From Paralithodes platypus (Eukaryota > Arthropoda > Malacostraca > Decapoda > Lithodidae), in contig CM064485.1 in assembly GCA_032716605.1 (NCBI GenBank), positions 27,334,138 through 27,398,137 on the forward strand: a stretch of 64,000 nucleotides of DNA. The letters are read 5' to 3'. The position numbers and the translations under genes are program-made. Under the pieces are notes generated by a model. The model ran no database searches. It saw only the letters and a program-made list of their open reading frames with translations, and was not told where the DNA came from. Below are positions 21,985 through 32,755 of the stretch, in pieces; the stretch's first letter is position 1, and every line of letters starts with the position of its first letter.

Positions 21985-22125
21985 TATAGGTCAGCTGAAG
22001 GGTATTGGGGGATAAGCCTTTGCAACGGCACCTCGCATCTACTTACCGAAGAGTATTGAGAGGAGAGAAGGGGTGTTGGAGAGAGGAAGCTGTCTAGTGG
22101 CGAGTGGCTTTGTTGTGCGTTATTA
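21985..22125 (-). repeat. tRNA-SINE 3' part, 5'-truncated
   Basis: Positions 22050-22115 match the body of the SINEs at 42060 and 55915 (GAGAGGAGAGAAGGGGTGTTGG). The outer part, read on the minus strand, is GAGGTGCCGTTGCAAAGGC at about 22036-22015. It matches the 3' end of the LINE at 53600-54457 (GAGGCGCCGTTGCAAAGGC). Confidence 0.65.
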
Positions 22126-22266
22126 TAGTCGATTTTATTTCAGCTGATGATCAAATTAATCTCTTATCAACTGATTTCTCGATATTTAATGGACAAATAT
22201 GAATTTAATGCATCTGCGTTGTACTAACGCCAAGTTTTCATAGTTAACACATTTTGGTACAAAATT

Positions 22267-22575
22267 GAAGTAATAACTGAGTAACCCGTCTTGCAACACA
22301 ATCCCACCCACCCCTACTCTGTGCAACTCTCCAACCAAAGAGTGAAATGTTACTCTGTCTTTCTTCTATTCAACAGCTGAGCTCTGGAACTCTCTCCCAG
22401 AATCAGTCTTTCCCTTCTCCTATGGCTTAAATTACTTCAAACTCTGTGTGGCCAGGCATTTTGACTCGAACGTCCCTTGGTTTTGGCCCAGTTACTCTTT
22501 CAACTATGGGGGAGGCACTCGCTACAGGCAATTCTGCCTTTTGTCTCCCTCACTCACATAGAACAAAAAATAGTA
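22267..22575 (+). repeat. LINE-I 3' end fragment, copy 2
   Basis: Matches the last 300 bp of the LINE at 7455-10531 (AACTCTCCAACC, TCTGGAACTCTCTCCCAGAATC, CCAGGCATTTTG, ACTATGGGGG) and ends in an A-rich stretch. Heavily 5'-truncated. Confidence 0.85.
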
Positions 22576-22673
22576 ATATTGGAAATTACCCCACTCGACA
22601 TTTAATATGTAGTATCACTACGGATATATTATGTACATATTAAACAAAAGTACATAGGCTACACAATTATAAC

Positions 22674-22873
22674 AGATGCGGTCTCAGGATGATAAGACCG
22701 CTTCTCTAGCTGCCACTAAACCTGCAGCCAACCCTACTCCTGCCAGCCACCCTGCTCCTGCCCGCATCGCCCGCATATCAACGAGACAGGTGGGACACAT
22801 AAGACCTGAGTGGACTACACCAGCATACCCTGCCCAGCCAGCTTCTATGGCCCCTACCACCAGAGAGGGGAAG
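22674..22873 (+). pseudogene. Fragment of Gypsy-B pol 3' end upstream of 5' LTR
   Basis: 200 bp nearly identical to 30349-30559, which is the end of the Gypsy-B pol frame and the polypurine tract. It directly precedes the 5' LTR. An internal 3' end left of a 5' LTR indicates that a second element once shared this LTR (a tandem), with most of it now lost. It lacks a 10-bp stretch present near 30541-30550. Confidence 0.75.
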
Positions 22874-23166
22874 TGATCACCCCCATCTTATAACAGAATC
22901 TGCCCGGGGGCATCTAGCTACAAGGTACAGCCAGAGTCCAGGCGCGCCACCCCCAGAGCTACAAGGACATAACCACCACGCGCCAACACCACCCCAGCGC
23001 CTTTGATCCTCTCAAGCCGGGCACCTTTAGTAGGGGCAAGAAGATTGCCTTATACTCACCCAGCCTGGACATCAGTAACTAAGCTTGCCATTTGGTATTC
23101 TTTAGTTCAGGGTAAGAACAGCCAGAGATAGCTGGTGTTCAACTTGTCAGTTGTGTGCTGTGATCG

Positions 23167-23405
23167 AAGATCTACCAGGTCGGGTTCCCCCCATCAGGAA
23201 GAGGACTAGCTTGGGCAACCCACTTTGGGCTCCCCCTTTCTGGCCTTCGATGCGGTGCACAAACCAAGTACCAAAGGATTCCTACCTTGTTTTGTTCAAG
23301 GGATTATGAGGATAGTGTAGTAACTTTAGATCTACCAGATCGGGTTCCCCCCATCAGGAAGAGGACTAATTCTGGGCAACCCACTTTGGGCTCCCCTTTC
23401 TGGAT
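23167..23405 (+). repeat. 80-bp direct repeats in Gypsy-B U3
   Basis: A block starting GATCTACCAGRTCGGGTTCC and running through GGGCAACCCACTTTGGGCTCC occurs at about 23167 and again at about 23331. The pair is also in the 3' LTR (about 30855 and 31015). Its place upstream of the TATA box fits a regulatory repeat, but no factor site is recognised. Confidence 0.7.
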
Positions 23406-24040
23406 TCTCTTTTTACTACATGGTTCTGATAGTTCCACGAACTAGCAAGGAAGGAAGACACTTACCCTGACCCCCCTTAGACTACCTATAATGTCACTAT
23501 CTAGACTGCTTGCAACTCTAGGTAGATCATTATGCTAGTCACCCTAACCCCTCAAACCTTGTAGCAGAACTCCAGCATATCCTTTGGGAATCACTGCACT
23601 GTGGGAGTGCAAGAGGAACCCGGTTGTCCCGTGGTAGGCGCCAAGGTCTAAGGAATCATCTTGTGACTCACCCTGGACCAGTAGCTGGAGTCATCACGCC
23701 CAGCCGCCCCCCCTGGACCATCTTCCGGAGTCATCACGCCCAGCCGCCCTCCGGACTACTGGATCCTCCCTCGATCTACGGGCCCTCCTCTTCACTACAG
23801 CTCTCCTTTAAGTGCTTTTGTATAGTTTATGGGTATAGAGTTGACTCAGGGTTGTGGTAGAAGTTATCTTCAGGGGTTCTCATTAACATTACGTCTTGCG
23901 AGAGGTCTTTCTTCTCCCTACTTAAATTGACGTTAATTAGCCCACTTGCCGGGACACATTATACATACCTATCAGGGGATCCTTATATACGCACCTTCCC
24001 GGGTTATTGGTCTCCCATAGCCCGACAGAGGGGGCGTGCC

Positions 24041-24048
24041 TATATAAG
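24041..24048 (+). promoter_or_regulatory. TATA box of Gypsy-B LTR
   Basis: TATATAAG, with transcription expected about 25-30 bp downstream. The 3' LTR copy is at 31728-31735. Confidence 0.65.
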
Positions 24049-24657
24049 ACCCATAGCATCAAACACCAACACATATTTACACGTAATCTAGTTCCTTTGT
24101 ATAACTTCTAGCCTAATTCATTTAATATTCTGTCAGGTTCATAACTCGAATAGATTTCACTCTATCTCAGCTCCCGACGATTGTTGCCTCAGCCTTCAGC
24201 ACCTTGCTAGTACACAATTAGAGTTAAGGATTAATCTTTGCCAGGTGAGATCTAGCACACCTATAATATTAATATCATTTGTGAGCCTTTCCGAGCCCAC
24301 TTCATTGTTGATGACCACTTGACCATTATTGCTTTAGAGTCAGTTAACGTCACTATATGCCGGGGACATCATTGCATGATCCCGACGGCATTTGCCATTA
24401 CTGCACTCTTGTCTTTTGTTGAGATCCTCTCTGAGATCTATTTGGGTAGGAGGTGTACCTCCACCATTTTGGATACCTTATAATTGTATCCTAGGAGTAT
24501 TATTATTACCTTGAGTCCGGACCCATTGTCCGACTCCTATTGCTTACTTGATAACCTTATTATTGTATGTCTTAATTATTCTTATTGTTGTTGATGATCT
24601 CCAGGTTACAGGTATAAAATATATGTCTTGCTCCTCCATGAACCAGGTGTTAAACTG

Positions 24658-24663
24658 AATAAA
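24658..24663 (+). terminator. Polyadenylation signal in Gypsy-B LTR
   Basis: AATAAA downstream of the TATA box; the corresponding site in the 3' LTR is 32345-32350 and would end the element transcript. Confidence 0.6.
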
Positions 24664-24805
24664 ACCCATGTTAACTTGTTACCTGTGTGCTTATTATCCT
24701 GCCGTGTTGTCTCTTTATTTAAAGTTTAAGGTATACCTATCCAGTTAGAGAGCTGCTCATTGTACAAAGAATATCTCGCGTTCCAATTTGGACCGGGCAT
24801 AACAC

Positions 24806-24823
24806 TGGTGGCAGCGGTGTCTC
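24806..24823 (+). other. Gypsy-B primer-binding site
   Basis: TGGTGGCAGCGGTGTC starts one base after the LTR end. TGG at this place pairs with the CCA end of a tRNA. The same TGGTGGCAG core begins the TRIM internal regions. Confidence 0.7.
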
Positions 24824-24899
24824 TTTCTCGAAGGTAGCCTCTCAGGTTTTTCCTGCTTTAAATATTTTGAGAGTATCACGACAGGGGTAAGTAGTCAGG

Positions 24900-27800
24900 A
24901 TGGCAGGGAAAGCACTGGATATTATTCCTTTCAGACCAGAGGAAACTGACATTGCCACCTATTTAGAGGTTGTCAAGCCAGTGCTTGACATCATATTTAA
25001 AGATGAAGTTGCCCCTAAAATACATACTGTAGTCATGAAGCTAGGGCGGTCTATGGCCCTAGTTTCCAGTTATGTAAAAGAGAACCCCGGAATGACCTGG
25101 GAACAGTTTGAAACATACACTAAAACTGCCATTAACCCCGTCTTAGGTACTGTGATAGCCGACCAGCAATTTCACGCCATCACCTACGACGGGGACCTCG
25201 ACGCCACCATCAGCAAGCTTACCAGGCTGGCTTCCACCGCATTCACAACGGCTACAGCTGCAGAGAGGAAAGAGAACGTCCGCCGGACCCTGATGAGGAT
25301 CCTTCCGCGTGCAGTCCGGGACCACTTTGCCATCACAGAACCGGCCGGATATGATACAGACCTCCCTATCATACGCCGTATTCTGGCCCTGCAAAAGTCC
25401 CAGGAGCAAGGAAAGATCGCGGGTATCCAACGAGCTCCCACTAAGCCACAAGGAGCTCATTCCGGACCAACCTACCACCCTAGCCGCAACCAGGACAAGC
25501 CGGAAGAATGGGCCAGAGTCAAGCCTGGAGACTGGAAGCCCTGCGGGTCCCAGCGCCCTATTAATGGGTTGAAGAGTTCTTTTGCCGAGTTGCTGGCCAA
25601 ACGCTCGAGGGTTCCACTGTTCTGGGGACAGATTCCCTGGCTGAAGCCCTCCAGAAGAGTTGCCACCATCCTAGAAGACGGCACCGCAGGAGCTGAGGAT
25701 TACGACGAGACAGCTGCAGAGGTTGGTGACCCGGACGACCACAGTACAGTCGAGCCGGAAGTCATCAAACCGGGTTTTTTAGACCGGCCCCGCCCACCAA
25801 CTTGCAAACTGGCGGGGGCTCGAGATAGGGGCAGCTATGATATGATAAAGCCTCCCATTTACACCCACCTGACCATCCAGGGAGTCAACTCTCGACTCCT
25901 TGTCGACACCGGAGCTTCAAGATCCTGTATTTTTTCCTCTTACCACCAGAGACATCACAACACTTTTGGACCGATTCAACACTCGTCCACCACCCTCATT
26001 GATGCCAACGACAACCTTATTCCTAGTACTGGCATCACGGCCCCACTGTATGTGGCCATCCCTCAACCTAACCACGGCCATCACCACGCTTTCATGGTAT
26101 TTCCCTCCCAAGAAACCACCTACAACAGATACCTGGGATTCGACCTTCTCACGGCCCTTCGCACTACTATCCAGTGTGTTGAAAGAAGATTGTTATTTTC
26201 CACCAAACCCCCAGGACTCACCACTCCGAAGATTGCCACACCGCTCCATGACCCTCCTCAAACCTTGAAAGCCATCCGTGTTGCATCGGCCATCACCATT
26301 CAACCCATCACCTTGCTGCCACATCATGAACATTGGGTACCCATCCATCCAGCCCTCAACGGAGAACTCATTCACACTCCCTCTCTTCAGAGCCCTTTTG
26401 ACAGGGATTGTCTCACTGCTCCTGCCATTTTAAAACAAAATGCAGTAAGAATAGCCAACATCTCCAACCACCCTATCACCCTACCCAGGGGTCTCACCAT
26501 CGGAGAACTAGAGACTTATGATGACCAGCCTTCAACCGACACCACCACCTCCATTCCTGCATCAACTCCATCACTCCCAGACGTTCCTACTCACCTCACC
26601 CCTCAACAAAAGGACGATCTGTGCCAGTTAATGGCCGAATACCAGGACATCTTTGCCACCAACTCCCAAGATGTAGGCCACACCCATGTCCTAGAACACC
26701 ACATTCACACTGTTGGACCCCCAGTCAGACAGGCTATACGAAGAAAGAACCCCCTTCAGCGCCAAGAAGAACAGAAGCAAGTTGCAGAGATGTTAGAAGC
26801 TGGCATCGTCAACCCCTCAACTAGCCCTTGGTCCTCTCCAGTGGTACTGGTCAAGAAGAAGGATGGGTCATCTCGATTCTGCATCGACTACCGACAACTC
26901 AACGATGTCACCATCAAAGATGCCACCCCACTACCACGCATCGACGACTCCCTAGACTCCCTCTTAGGGGCCAGATGGTTCTCCACACTGGACCTGCAAT
27001 CCAGATACTGGCAGGTCCCCGTCGCCCCCACCGACCAAAACAAAACAGCTTTCTCCACCAGCCAAGGGAAGCTTTACGAGTTCTCAGTGCTGCCATTCGG
27101 ATTATGTAACGGTCCCGCCACCTTCTCCCGGCTGATGGAATCCGTACTTCAGGGATTAACTTGGGAAACATGTCTGGCGTACTTGGACGACATCATAGTA
27201 TTTGGTCGTACCTGGGCAGAACACCTCCAACGCCTCCGCCAAGTTTTCCAGAGGATCCGACAAGCCGGATTAAAGCTGAAGCCTACTAAATGCACCATGG
27301 CTCGACATCAGGTCCAATTCTTAGGACATCTGGTGTCAGAAGAAGGACTTGCATCTGACCCCAAGAAACTCCAAGCCATCCAGGAGATCCAACCCCCGAA
27401 GTCAGTAAAAGGAGTAAGAGCTTTCCTAGGCCTTGCCTCCTACTATCGGAGGTTTGTGAAGAATTTCGCCACCATTGCCAGACCTCTACACGACTTAACT
27501 AGGAAGGAAGAACCTTTTGTGTGGACCCCCGACCGTCTCCAAGCCTTCACCTCCCTCAAGGACCTACTCGTGTCTTCCCCTGTCGTCTCTTTTCCGGACT
27601 ACCAACTACCCTTTAGACTCTACACCGACGTGTCCCTTCTCGGCGTCGGTGCAGTCCTCTCCCAAAATCGAGAAGGACGAGAGCACATCATTGCTTGTGC
27701 CAGCCGGACCTTAACCCCGGCAGAAACCAACTACCCGGTAACTAAAAGAGAATGCTTAGGCATCGTTTGGGCCCTCCAACACTTCCGGGCCTACCTAGCT

Positions 27801-30692
27801 GGCGTCAAGATCACCATCATCACTGACCACCAAGCCTTACAATGGCTCAGGAAATCTGACTCTAAGAATGCCCTAACAGTCCATTGGCGAGAATCACTTG
27901 AGGAGTTTGATTTTGAGATTTCCTACAGGCCGGGAAAACTCCATACCAATGCAGACGCCTTATCCCGGCTCCCACTGGCACCAGAACAACTCAACGCCAT
28001 CCAAGAACCTCGACCACCACCTACTACCACTCCCCCTCTCATCCAGGCCTACCTCCGGAACGACAAACCAACTTGGATCTCCACCCGACTTTTTGGCCTC
28101 TTACAACGAAGGGGTGACGCCCTCTTTACCCCAGAAGGCCACATCGTACTAGGGCCTGAGGATGCTGAACAAATGATGTCTTCCTTGCACACCAACAACA
28201 GGATCCATCTAGGCCAAAAGAAGTTGGTGAACACGTTCAAAGACATCTACTGGACTCCTCGCCCCTACACCACGGCCAAGAAAATCACTGAAGCTTGCCG
28301 TGCCTGCACCCTGGGAAAAGACCAAACACGCACCCAAGGACCTTCCGGCAAACTCATCGCTTCTAAACCCTGGCAACTTTTGGCAGTGGACGTCATGGGA
28401 CCTCTACAAAACGACAGGGGATACCGCTACATCATCACCTTCGTGGACACGTACTCAAAATACGTGATCGCCTGCCCTGCCAGAGAACACACTGCTATGG
28501 CCGTCACCGAGGCATTATTACAACATGTCTTTCCCTATTTTGGATTGCCACAGGCAATCCACTCCGACAATGCCCCTGAATTCACCGGACAAATTTGGAC
28601 GCAGATCTCCGAAATGTTTGGATTTCACATCAGCCACTCTTCACCCTACTGGCCAAAAGGAAACTCCATCTGCGAGCGATCTCATAGAACCATCGCCAAT
28701 CAAATCCGGACACGCCTCCAACAGATGAACTCATCGGACTGGACCAGCCAAATTCGCATCATACAATGGGGAATAAACACCTGCCCCAGAGACAACGGGA
28801 TCACCCCTCATGAGATGGTTTTTGGGAGCCCACCTCTACTCATACCACTATGTCACCTAGCTGCCCCTACTGAGGCCTCACCAGGTCTAAATACCAACCT
28901 CGTCCACCTCAGGAACCGCCTACGTCAGCTCCAGTTTACCCAAGATCTCCAGCCTGATGAAGCCCCCAAGAACAACCCTCACCAAGTAGGCGACCTAGTC
29001 ATGGTCGCCATCTTACCTGTACCCTCCAAACTGAAGCCACGGTACAAGGGTCCATTTGAGGTCCTTAGGATCCCAAACTGTTTCCAGGTCATAATTAACT
29101 ATCATGGGGAATCTCGCACTTATAGGAATAGGTTTGTCAGAAGGTTTCAACCTATTAATAAGAATATTACTGTTGTAGCTGATCCTGATCAGGATGTTGA
29201 CTGTACCCCTGTTTCAAATCTTCACCCTCAAACTTCCTGTCTTTCCGGACCTGTCCCTCTCAACCATGCTGTCCCTCTCCCTCCACCTCTTTCCACTCCC
29301 CCTCTCAATTCTCCTTTGCCTGCACTTCACTCTCCTGTACTGCAACCTCCTGTCACCCTTCCCACTCGCCTCACCCAGTTCACCCCTTCTCACCTTCCTA
29401 AACATCGACCTCCTCCTGTTCTCTCTACTCAAACCCAAACTTCCCCCTCTTCTCTTTCACCTCCTGTCACCTTCACCCCTTCCCGCATTCCTAAGCCCAA
29501 ATCTTCTCACATCTCCTCTCCTTCTCCCTCTCCTCTCGTTTCACCTCCGCAACCTCCTTCTCAACCATCGCCTTTAATTAACCTTGCCACGTCTAGTCTT
29601 CCCCCCTCGCCACCACAACTCACCAACATACCCCCCACTTTGCCTATCACCCCCAGCTTCCGTCCTAAAAACCCCTCACCTACTCCTCCTATCTCTAAAA
29701 CCCTACCTTCTTCTCCTCAATCTATTTCCCCTCCTTCTCAACTTCCCAGGCGAAAAACAATATCCAAATTTCGCTCAATGTCACCTCTAACTCCATCTCC
29801 CCCATTTCCCAGACTGCCTTCTCATACCCACTGTGGAAGACCTGTGAAACCACCCACCAGATGGGAACCAGCCCTGTCCCAGCCTAAAGTGAGAAAGGTT
29901 AAGGATCAAGCGTCTTCAAGCTCCTCCCCCCAGCCTGGTACTTCGGCGTCCGCACCAAGCTCCTCCCCCCAGCCTGGTACTTCCGCGTCCGCACAACCTC
30001 ATGACCTGGGCCAAGCCAGGCTCTCTGTCATCACTCTCCAACCACCTCCAGCCACGACAACGCCCTCACTGACGACCACCACCAAGATGCGGATTGACAT
30101 GATGACCCTGGCGCGGAAGGACTCCACCAAAATAATCAAGTCACCTCACCAACTCCTGGACCATTTGAGGTACTGTGACTCCTCTTCTCTCCTCACCCTC
30201 ACCGGAGACAAGATGGCCACCCCTAACAACCAGGGAGTCATTTATTACCACTTCCTCCAGCACCTGACCCCTGTCTACGAAGATAATACTTCAAGACATT
30301 ACCATCTCCAGTCCCGGGGTCGGGACTTTTCTCTACCAGACGGTAGTGAGATGCAGTCTCAGGATGATAAGACCGCATCTCTAGCTGCCACTAAACCTGC
30401 AGCCAACCCTACTCCTGCCAGCCACCCTGCTCCTGCCCGCATCGCCCGCATATCAACGAGACAGGTGGGACACATAAGACCTGAGTGGACTACACCAGCA
30501 TACCCTGCCCAGCCAGCTTCTATGGCCCCTACCACCAGAGAGAAAAGTCAGAGGGGAAGTGATCACCCCCATCTTATAACAGAATCTGCCCGGGGGCATC
30601 TAGCTACAAGGTACAGCCAGAGTCCAGGCGCGCCACCCCCAGAGCTACAAGGACATAACCACCACGCGCCAACACCACCCCAGCGCCTTTGA
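24900..30692 (+). CDS. gag-pol: Gypsy-B Gag-Pol polyprotein
   Basis: One 1,930-codon frame from ATG 24900 to a stop inside the 3' LTR, with no frameshift between gag and pol. Order: capsid-like Gag (about 1-190), Pro/Arg-rich part, retropepsin (LLVDTGASRS, Asp336), RT ([23 protein letters not shown] at 761-764), RNase H (TDVS, Asp910; ITDHQALQWL). The integrase has an HHCC finger near 1095-1135 and the DDE core at D1164, D1223 and E1259 (35 residues between the last two). Then come a GPF-like module, a long Pro/Ser/Thr linker (about 1430-1720) and a C-terminal domain (about 1730-1820). All catalytic motifs are intact. No CCHC knuckle and no chromodomain are seen. It would form particles, reverse-transcribe and integrate element copies. 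Protein sequence resembles Gypsy-A throughout. Confidence 0.95.
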   Translation: MAGKALDIIPFRPEETDIATYLEVVKPVLDIIFKDEVAPKIHTVVMKLGRSMALVSSYVKENPGMTWEQFETYTKTAINPVLGTVIADQQFHAITYDGDLDATISKLTRLASTAFTTATAAERKENVRRTLMRILPRAVRDHFAITEPAGYDTDLPIIRRILALQKSQEQGKIAGIQRAPTKPQGAHSGPTYHPSRNQDKPEEWARVKPGDWKPCGSQRPINGLKSSFAELLAKRSRVPLFWGQIPWLKPSRRVATILEDGTAGAEDYDETAAEVGDPDDHSTVEPEVIKPGFLDRPRPPTCKLAGARDRGSYDMIKPPIYTHLTIQGVNSRLLVDTGASRSCIFSSYHQRHHNTFGPIQHSSTTLIDANDNLIPSTGITAPLYVAIPQPNHGHHHAFMVFPSQETTYNRYLGFDLLTALRTTIQCVERRLLFSTKPPGLTTPKIATPLHDPPQTLKAIRVASAITIQPITLLPHHEHWVPIHPALNGELIHTPSLQSPFDRDCLTAPAILKQNAVRIANISNHPITLPRGLTIGELETYDDQPSTDTTTSIPASTPSLPDVPTHLTPQQKDDLCQLMAEYQDIFATNSQDVGHTHVLEHHIHTVGPPVRQAIRRKNPLQRQEEQKQVAEMLEAGIVNPSTSPWSSPVVLVKKKDGSSRFCIDYRQLNDVTIKDATPLPRIDDSLDSLLGARWFSTLDLQSRYWQVPVAPTDQNKTAFSTSQGKLYEFSVLPFGLCNGPATFSRLMESVLQGLTWETCLAYLDDIIVFGRTWAEHLQRLRQVFQRIRQAGLKLKPTKCTMARHQVQFLGHLVSEEGLASDPKKLQAIQEIQPPKSVKGVRAFLGLASYYRRFVKNFATIARPLHDLTRKEEPFVWTPDRLQAFTSLKDLLVSSPVVSFPDYQLPFRLYTDVSLLGVGAVLSQNREGREHIIACASRTLTPAETNYPVTKRECLGIVWALQHFRAYLAGVKITIITDHQALQWLRKSDSKNALTVHWRESLEEFDFEISYRPGKLHTNADALSRLPLAPEQLNAIQEPRPPPTTTPPLIQAYLRNDKPTWISTRLFGLLQRRGDALFTPEGHIVLGPEDAEQMMSSLHTNNRIHLGQKKLVNTFKDIYWTPRPYTTAKKITEACRACTLGKDQTRTQGPSGKLIASKPWQLLAVDVMGPLQNDRGYRYIITFVDTYSKYVIACPAREHTAMAVTEALLQHVFPYFGLPQAIHSDNAPEFTGQIWTQISEMFGFHISHSSPYWPKGNSICERSHRTIANQIRTRLQQMNSSDWTSQIRIIQWGINTCPRDNGITPHEMVFGSPPLLIPLCHLAAPTEASPGLNTNLVHLRNRLRQLQFTQDLQPDEAPKNNPHQVGDLVMVAILPVPSKLKPRYKGPFEVLRIPNCFQVIINYHGESRTYRNRFVRRFQPINKNITVVADPDQDVDCTPVSNLHPQTSCLSGPVPLNHAVPLPPPLSTPPLNSPLPALHSPVLQPPVTLPTRLTQFTPSHLPKHRPPPVLSTQTQTSPSSLSPPVTFTPSRIPKPKSSHISSPSPSPLVSPPQPPSQPSPLINLATSSLPPSPPQLTNIPPTLPITPSFRPKNPSPTPPISKTLPSSPQSISPPSQLPRRKTISKFRSMSPLTPSPPFPRLPSHTHCGRPVKPPTRWEPALSQPKVRKVKDQASSSSSPQPGTSASAPSSSPQPGTSASAQPHDLGQARLSVITLQPPPATTTPSLTTTTKMRIDMMTLARKDSTKIIKSPHQLLDHLRYCDSSSLLTLTGDKMATPNNQGVIYYHFLQHLTPVYEDNTSRHYHLQSRGRDFSLPDGSEMQSQDDKTASLAATKPAANPTPASHPAPARIARISTRQVGHIRPEWTTPAYPAQPASMAPTTREKSQRGSDHPHLITESARGHLATRYSQSPGAPPPELQGHNHHAPTPPQRL
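30550..30559 (+). other. Gypsy-B polypurine tract
   Basis: AGAGGGGAAG lies immediately before the TG that opens the 3' LTR, as needed for plus-strand priming. It lies within the coding frame. Confidence 0.75.
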
Positions 30693-32491
30693 TCCTCTCA
30701 AGCTGGGCGCCTTCAGTAGGGGCAAGAAGATTGCCTTTTACTCACCCAGCCTGGACATCAGTAACTAAGCTTGCCATTTGGTATTCTTTAGTTCAGGGTA
30801 AGAACAGCCAGAGATAGCTGGTGTTCAACGTGTCAGTTGTGTGCTGTGATCGAAGATCTACCAGGTCGGGTTCCCCCCATCAGGAAGAGGACTAGCTTGG
30901 GCAACCCACTTTGGGCTCGCCCTTTCTGGCCTTCGATGCGATGCACAAACCAAGTACCAAAGGATTCCTACCTTGTTTTGTTCAAGGGATTATCAGGATA
31001 GTGTAGTAACTTTAGATCTACCAGATCGGGTTCCCCCCATCAGGAAGAGGACTAATTTTGGGCAACCCACTTTGGGCTCCCCTTTCTGGATTCTCTTTTT
31101 ACTACATGGTTCTGATAGTTCCACGAACTAGCAAGGAAGGAAGACACTTACCCTGACCCCCCTTAGACTACCTATAATGTCACTATCTAGAGTGCTTGCA
31201 ACTCTAGGTGGATCATTATGCTAGTCACCCTAACCCCCCAAACCTTGTAGCAGAACTCCAGCATATCCCTTGGGGATCACTGCACTGTGGGAGTGCAAGA
31301 GGAACCCGGTTGTCCCGTGGTAGGTGCCAAGGTCTAAGGAATCATCTTGTGACTCACCCTGGACCAGTAGCTGGAGTCATCACGCCCAGCCGCCGCCCCC
31401 TGGACCAACTTCCGGAGTCATCACGCCCAGCCGCCCTCCGGACTACTGGATCCTCCCTCGATCTACGGGCCCTCCTCTTCACTACAGCTCTCCTTTAAGT
31501 GCTTTTGTATAGTTTATGGGTATAGAGTTGACTCAGGGTTGTGGTAGAAGTTATCTTCAGGGGTTCTCATTAACATTACATCTTGCGAGAGGTCTTTCTT
31601 CTCCCTACTTAAATTGACGTTAATTAGCCCACTTGCCGGGACACATTATACATACCTATCAGGGGATCCTTATATACGCACCTTCCCAGGTTATTGGTCT
31701 CCCATAGCCCGACAGAGGGGGCATGCCTATATAAGACCCATAGCATCAAACACCAACACATATTTCCACGTAACCTAGTTCCTTTGTATAACTTCTAGCC
31801 TAATTCATTTAACATTCTGTCAGGTTCATAACTCGAATAGATTTCACTCTATCTCAGCTCCCGACGATTGTTGCCTCAGCCTTCAGCACCTTGCTAGTAC
31901 ACAATTAGAGTTAAGGATTAATCTTTGCCAGGTGAGATCTAGCACACCTATAGTATTAATATCATTTGTGAGCCTTTCCGAGCCCACTTCATTGTTGATG
32001 ACCACTTGGCCATTATTGCTTTAGAGTCAGTTAACGTCACTATATGCCGGGGACATCATTGCATGATCCAGACGGCATTTGCCATTACTGCACTCTTGTC
32101 TTTTGTTGAGATCCTCTCTGAGATCTATTTGGGTAGGAGGTGTACCTCCACCATTTTGGATACCTTATAATTGTATCCTAGGAGTATTATTATTACCTTG
32201 AGTCCGGACCCATTGTCCGACTCCTATTGCTTACTTGATAACCTTATTATTGTATGTCTTAATTATTCTTATTGTTGTTGATGATCTCCAGGTTACAGGT
32301 ATAAAATATATGTCTTGCTCCTCCATGAACCAGGTGTTAAACTGAATAAAACCCATGTTAACTTGTTACCTGTGTGCTTATTATCCTGCCGTGTTGTCTC
32401 TTTATTTAAAGTTTAAGGTATACCTATCCAGTTAGAGAGCTGCTCATTGTACAAAGAATATCTCGCGTTCCAATTTGGACCGGGCATAACA
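30560..32491 (+). repeat. Gypsy-B 3' LTR (1,932 bp)
   Basis: TGATCACCCC to GGGCATAACA. The first 130 bp also code for the end of the polyprotein. TATA at 31728 and AATAAA at 32345. Confidence 0.9.
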
Positions 32492-32755
32492 ATATGGAAG
32501 ACAGACGGTTATTCTAGACAGTCTTCAGCATTTCAACACTTACAGATCCTTCCTAAGCTGTATGAGATCGTCTAATGACAGCCGGAATTAATAAAAAAGG
32601 CGACATAAACCTCAAGGGGTACCGTAATGTCACGTTTTCATGATCACTCCATATTTCGCTACTCTATTTGCAAAGTAACTGATTTCTATAAAAATGGGAA
32701 ATATGCTAATCACCATCGGCTGAAAATTATAATGGTTGTGATTTTTCCTATTATC
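32492..32755. other. Unique AT-rich sequence
   Basis: No gene or repeat was recognised between the Gypsy-B LTR and the LINE 5' end. Confidence 0.5.

Larger units (their letters stand above)
22874..24804 (+). repeat. Gypsy-B 5' LTR (1,931 bp)
   Basis: Begins TGATCACCCC after AGAGGGGAAG and ends GGGCATAACA. It carries a TATA box at 24041 and AATAAA at 24658. Identical in layout to the 3' LTR at 30560-32491. The start was set by the purine tract and by the shared length. Confidence 0.88.
22874..32491 (+). mobile_element. Gypsy-B LTR retrotransposon, full length
   Basis: Complete layout: 5' LTR (22874-24804), primer-binding site, one gag-pol frame (24900-30692), polypurine tract, 3' LTR (30560-32491). 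I count about 25 substitutions between the 1.93-kb LTRs by eye, near 1.3 percent, so the insertion is recent on a genomic scale. The element looks coding-competent. The flanks ACAGA/ATATG do not form a clear target-site duplication, in line with the tandem remnant at the left edge. Confidence 0.92.
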
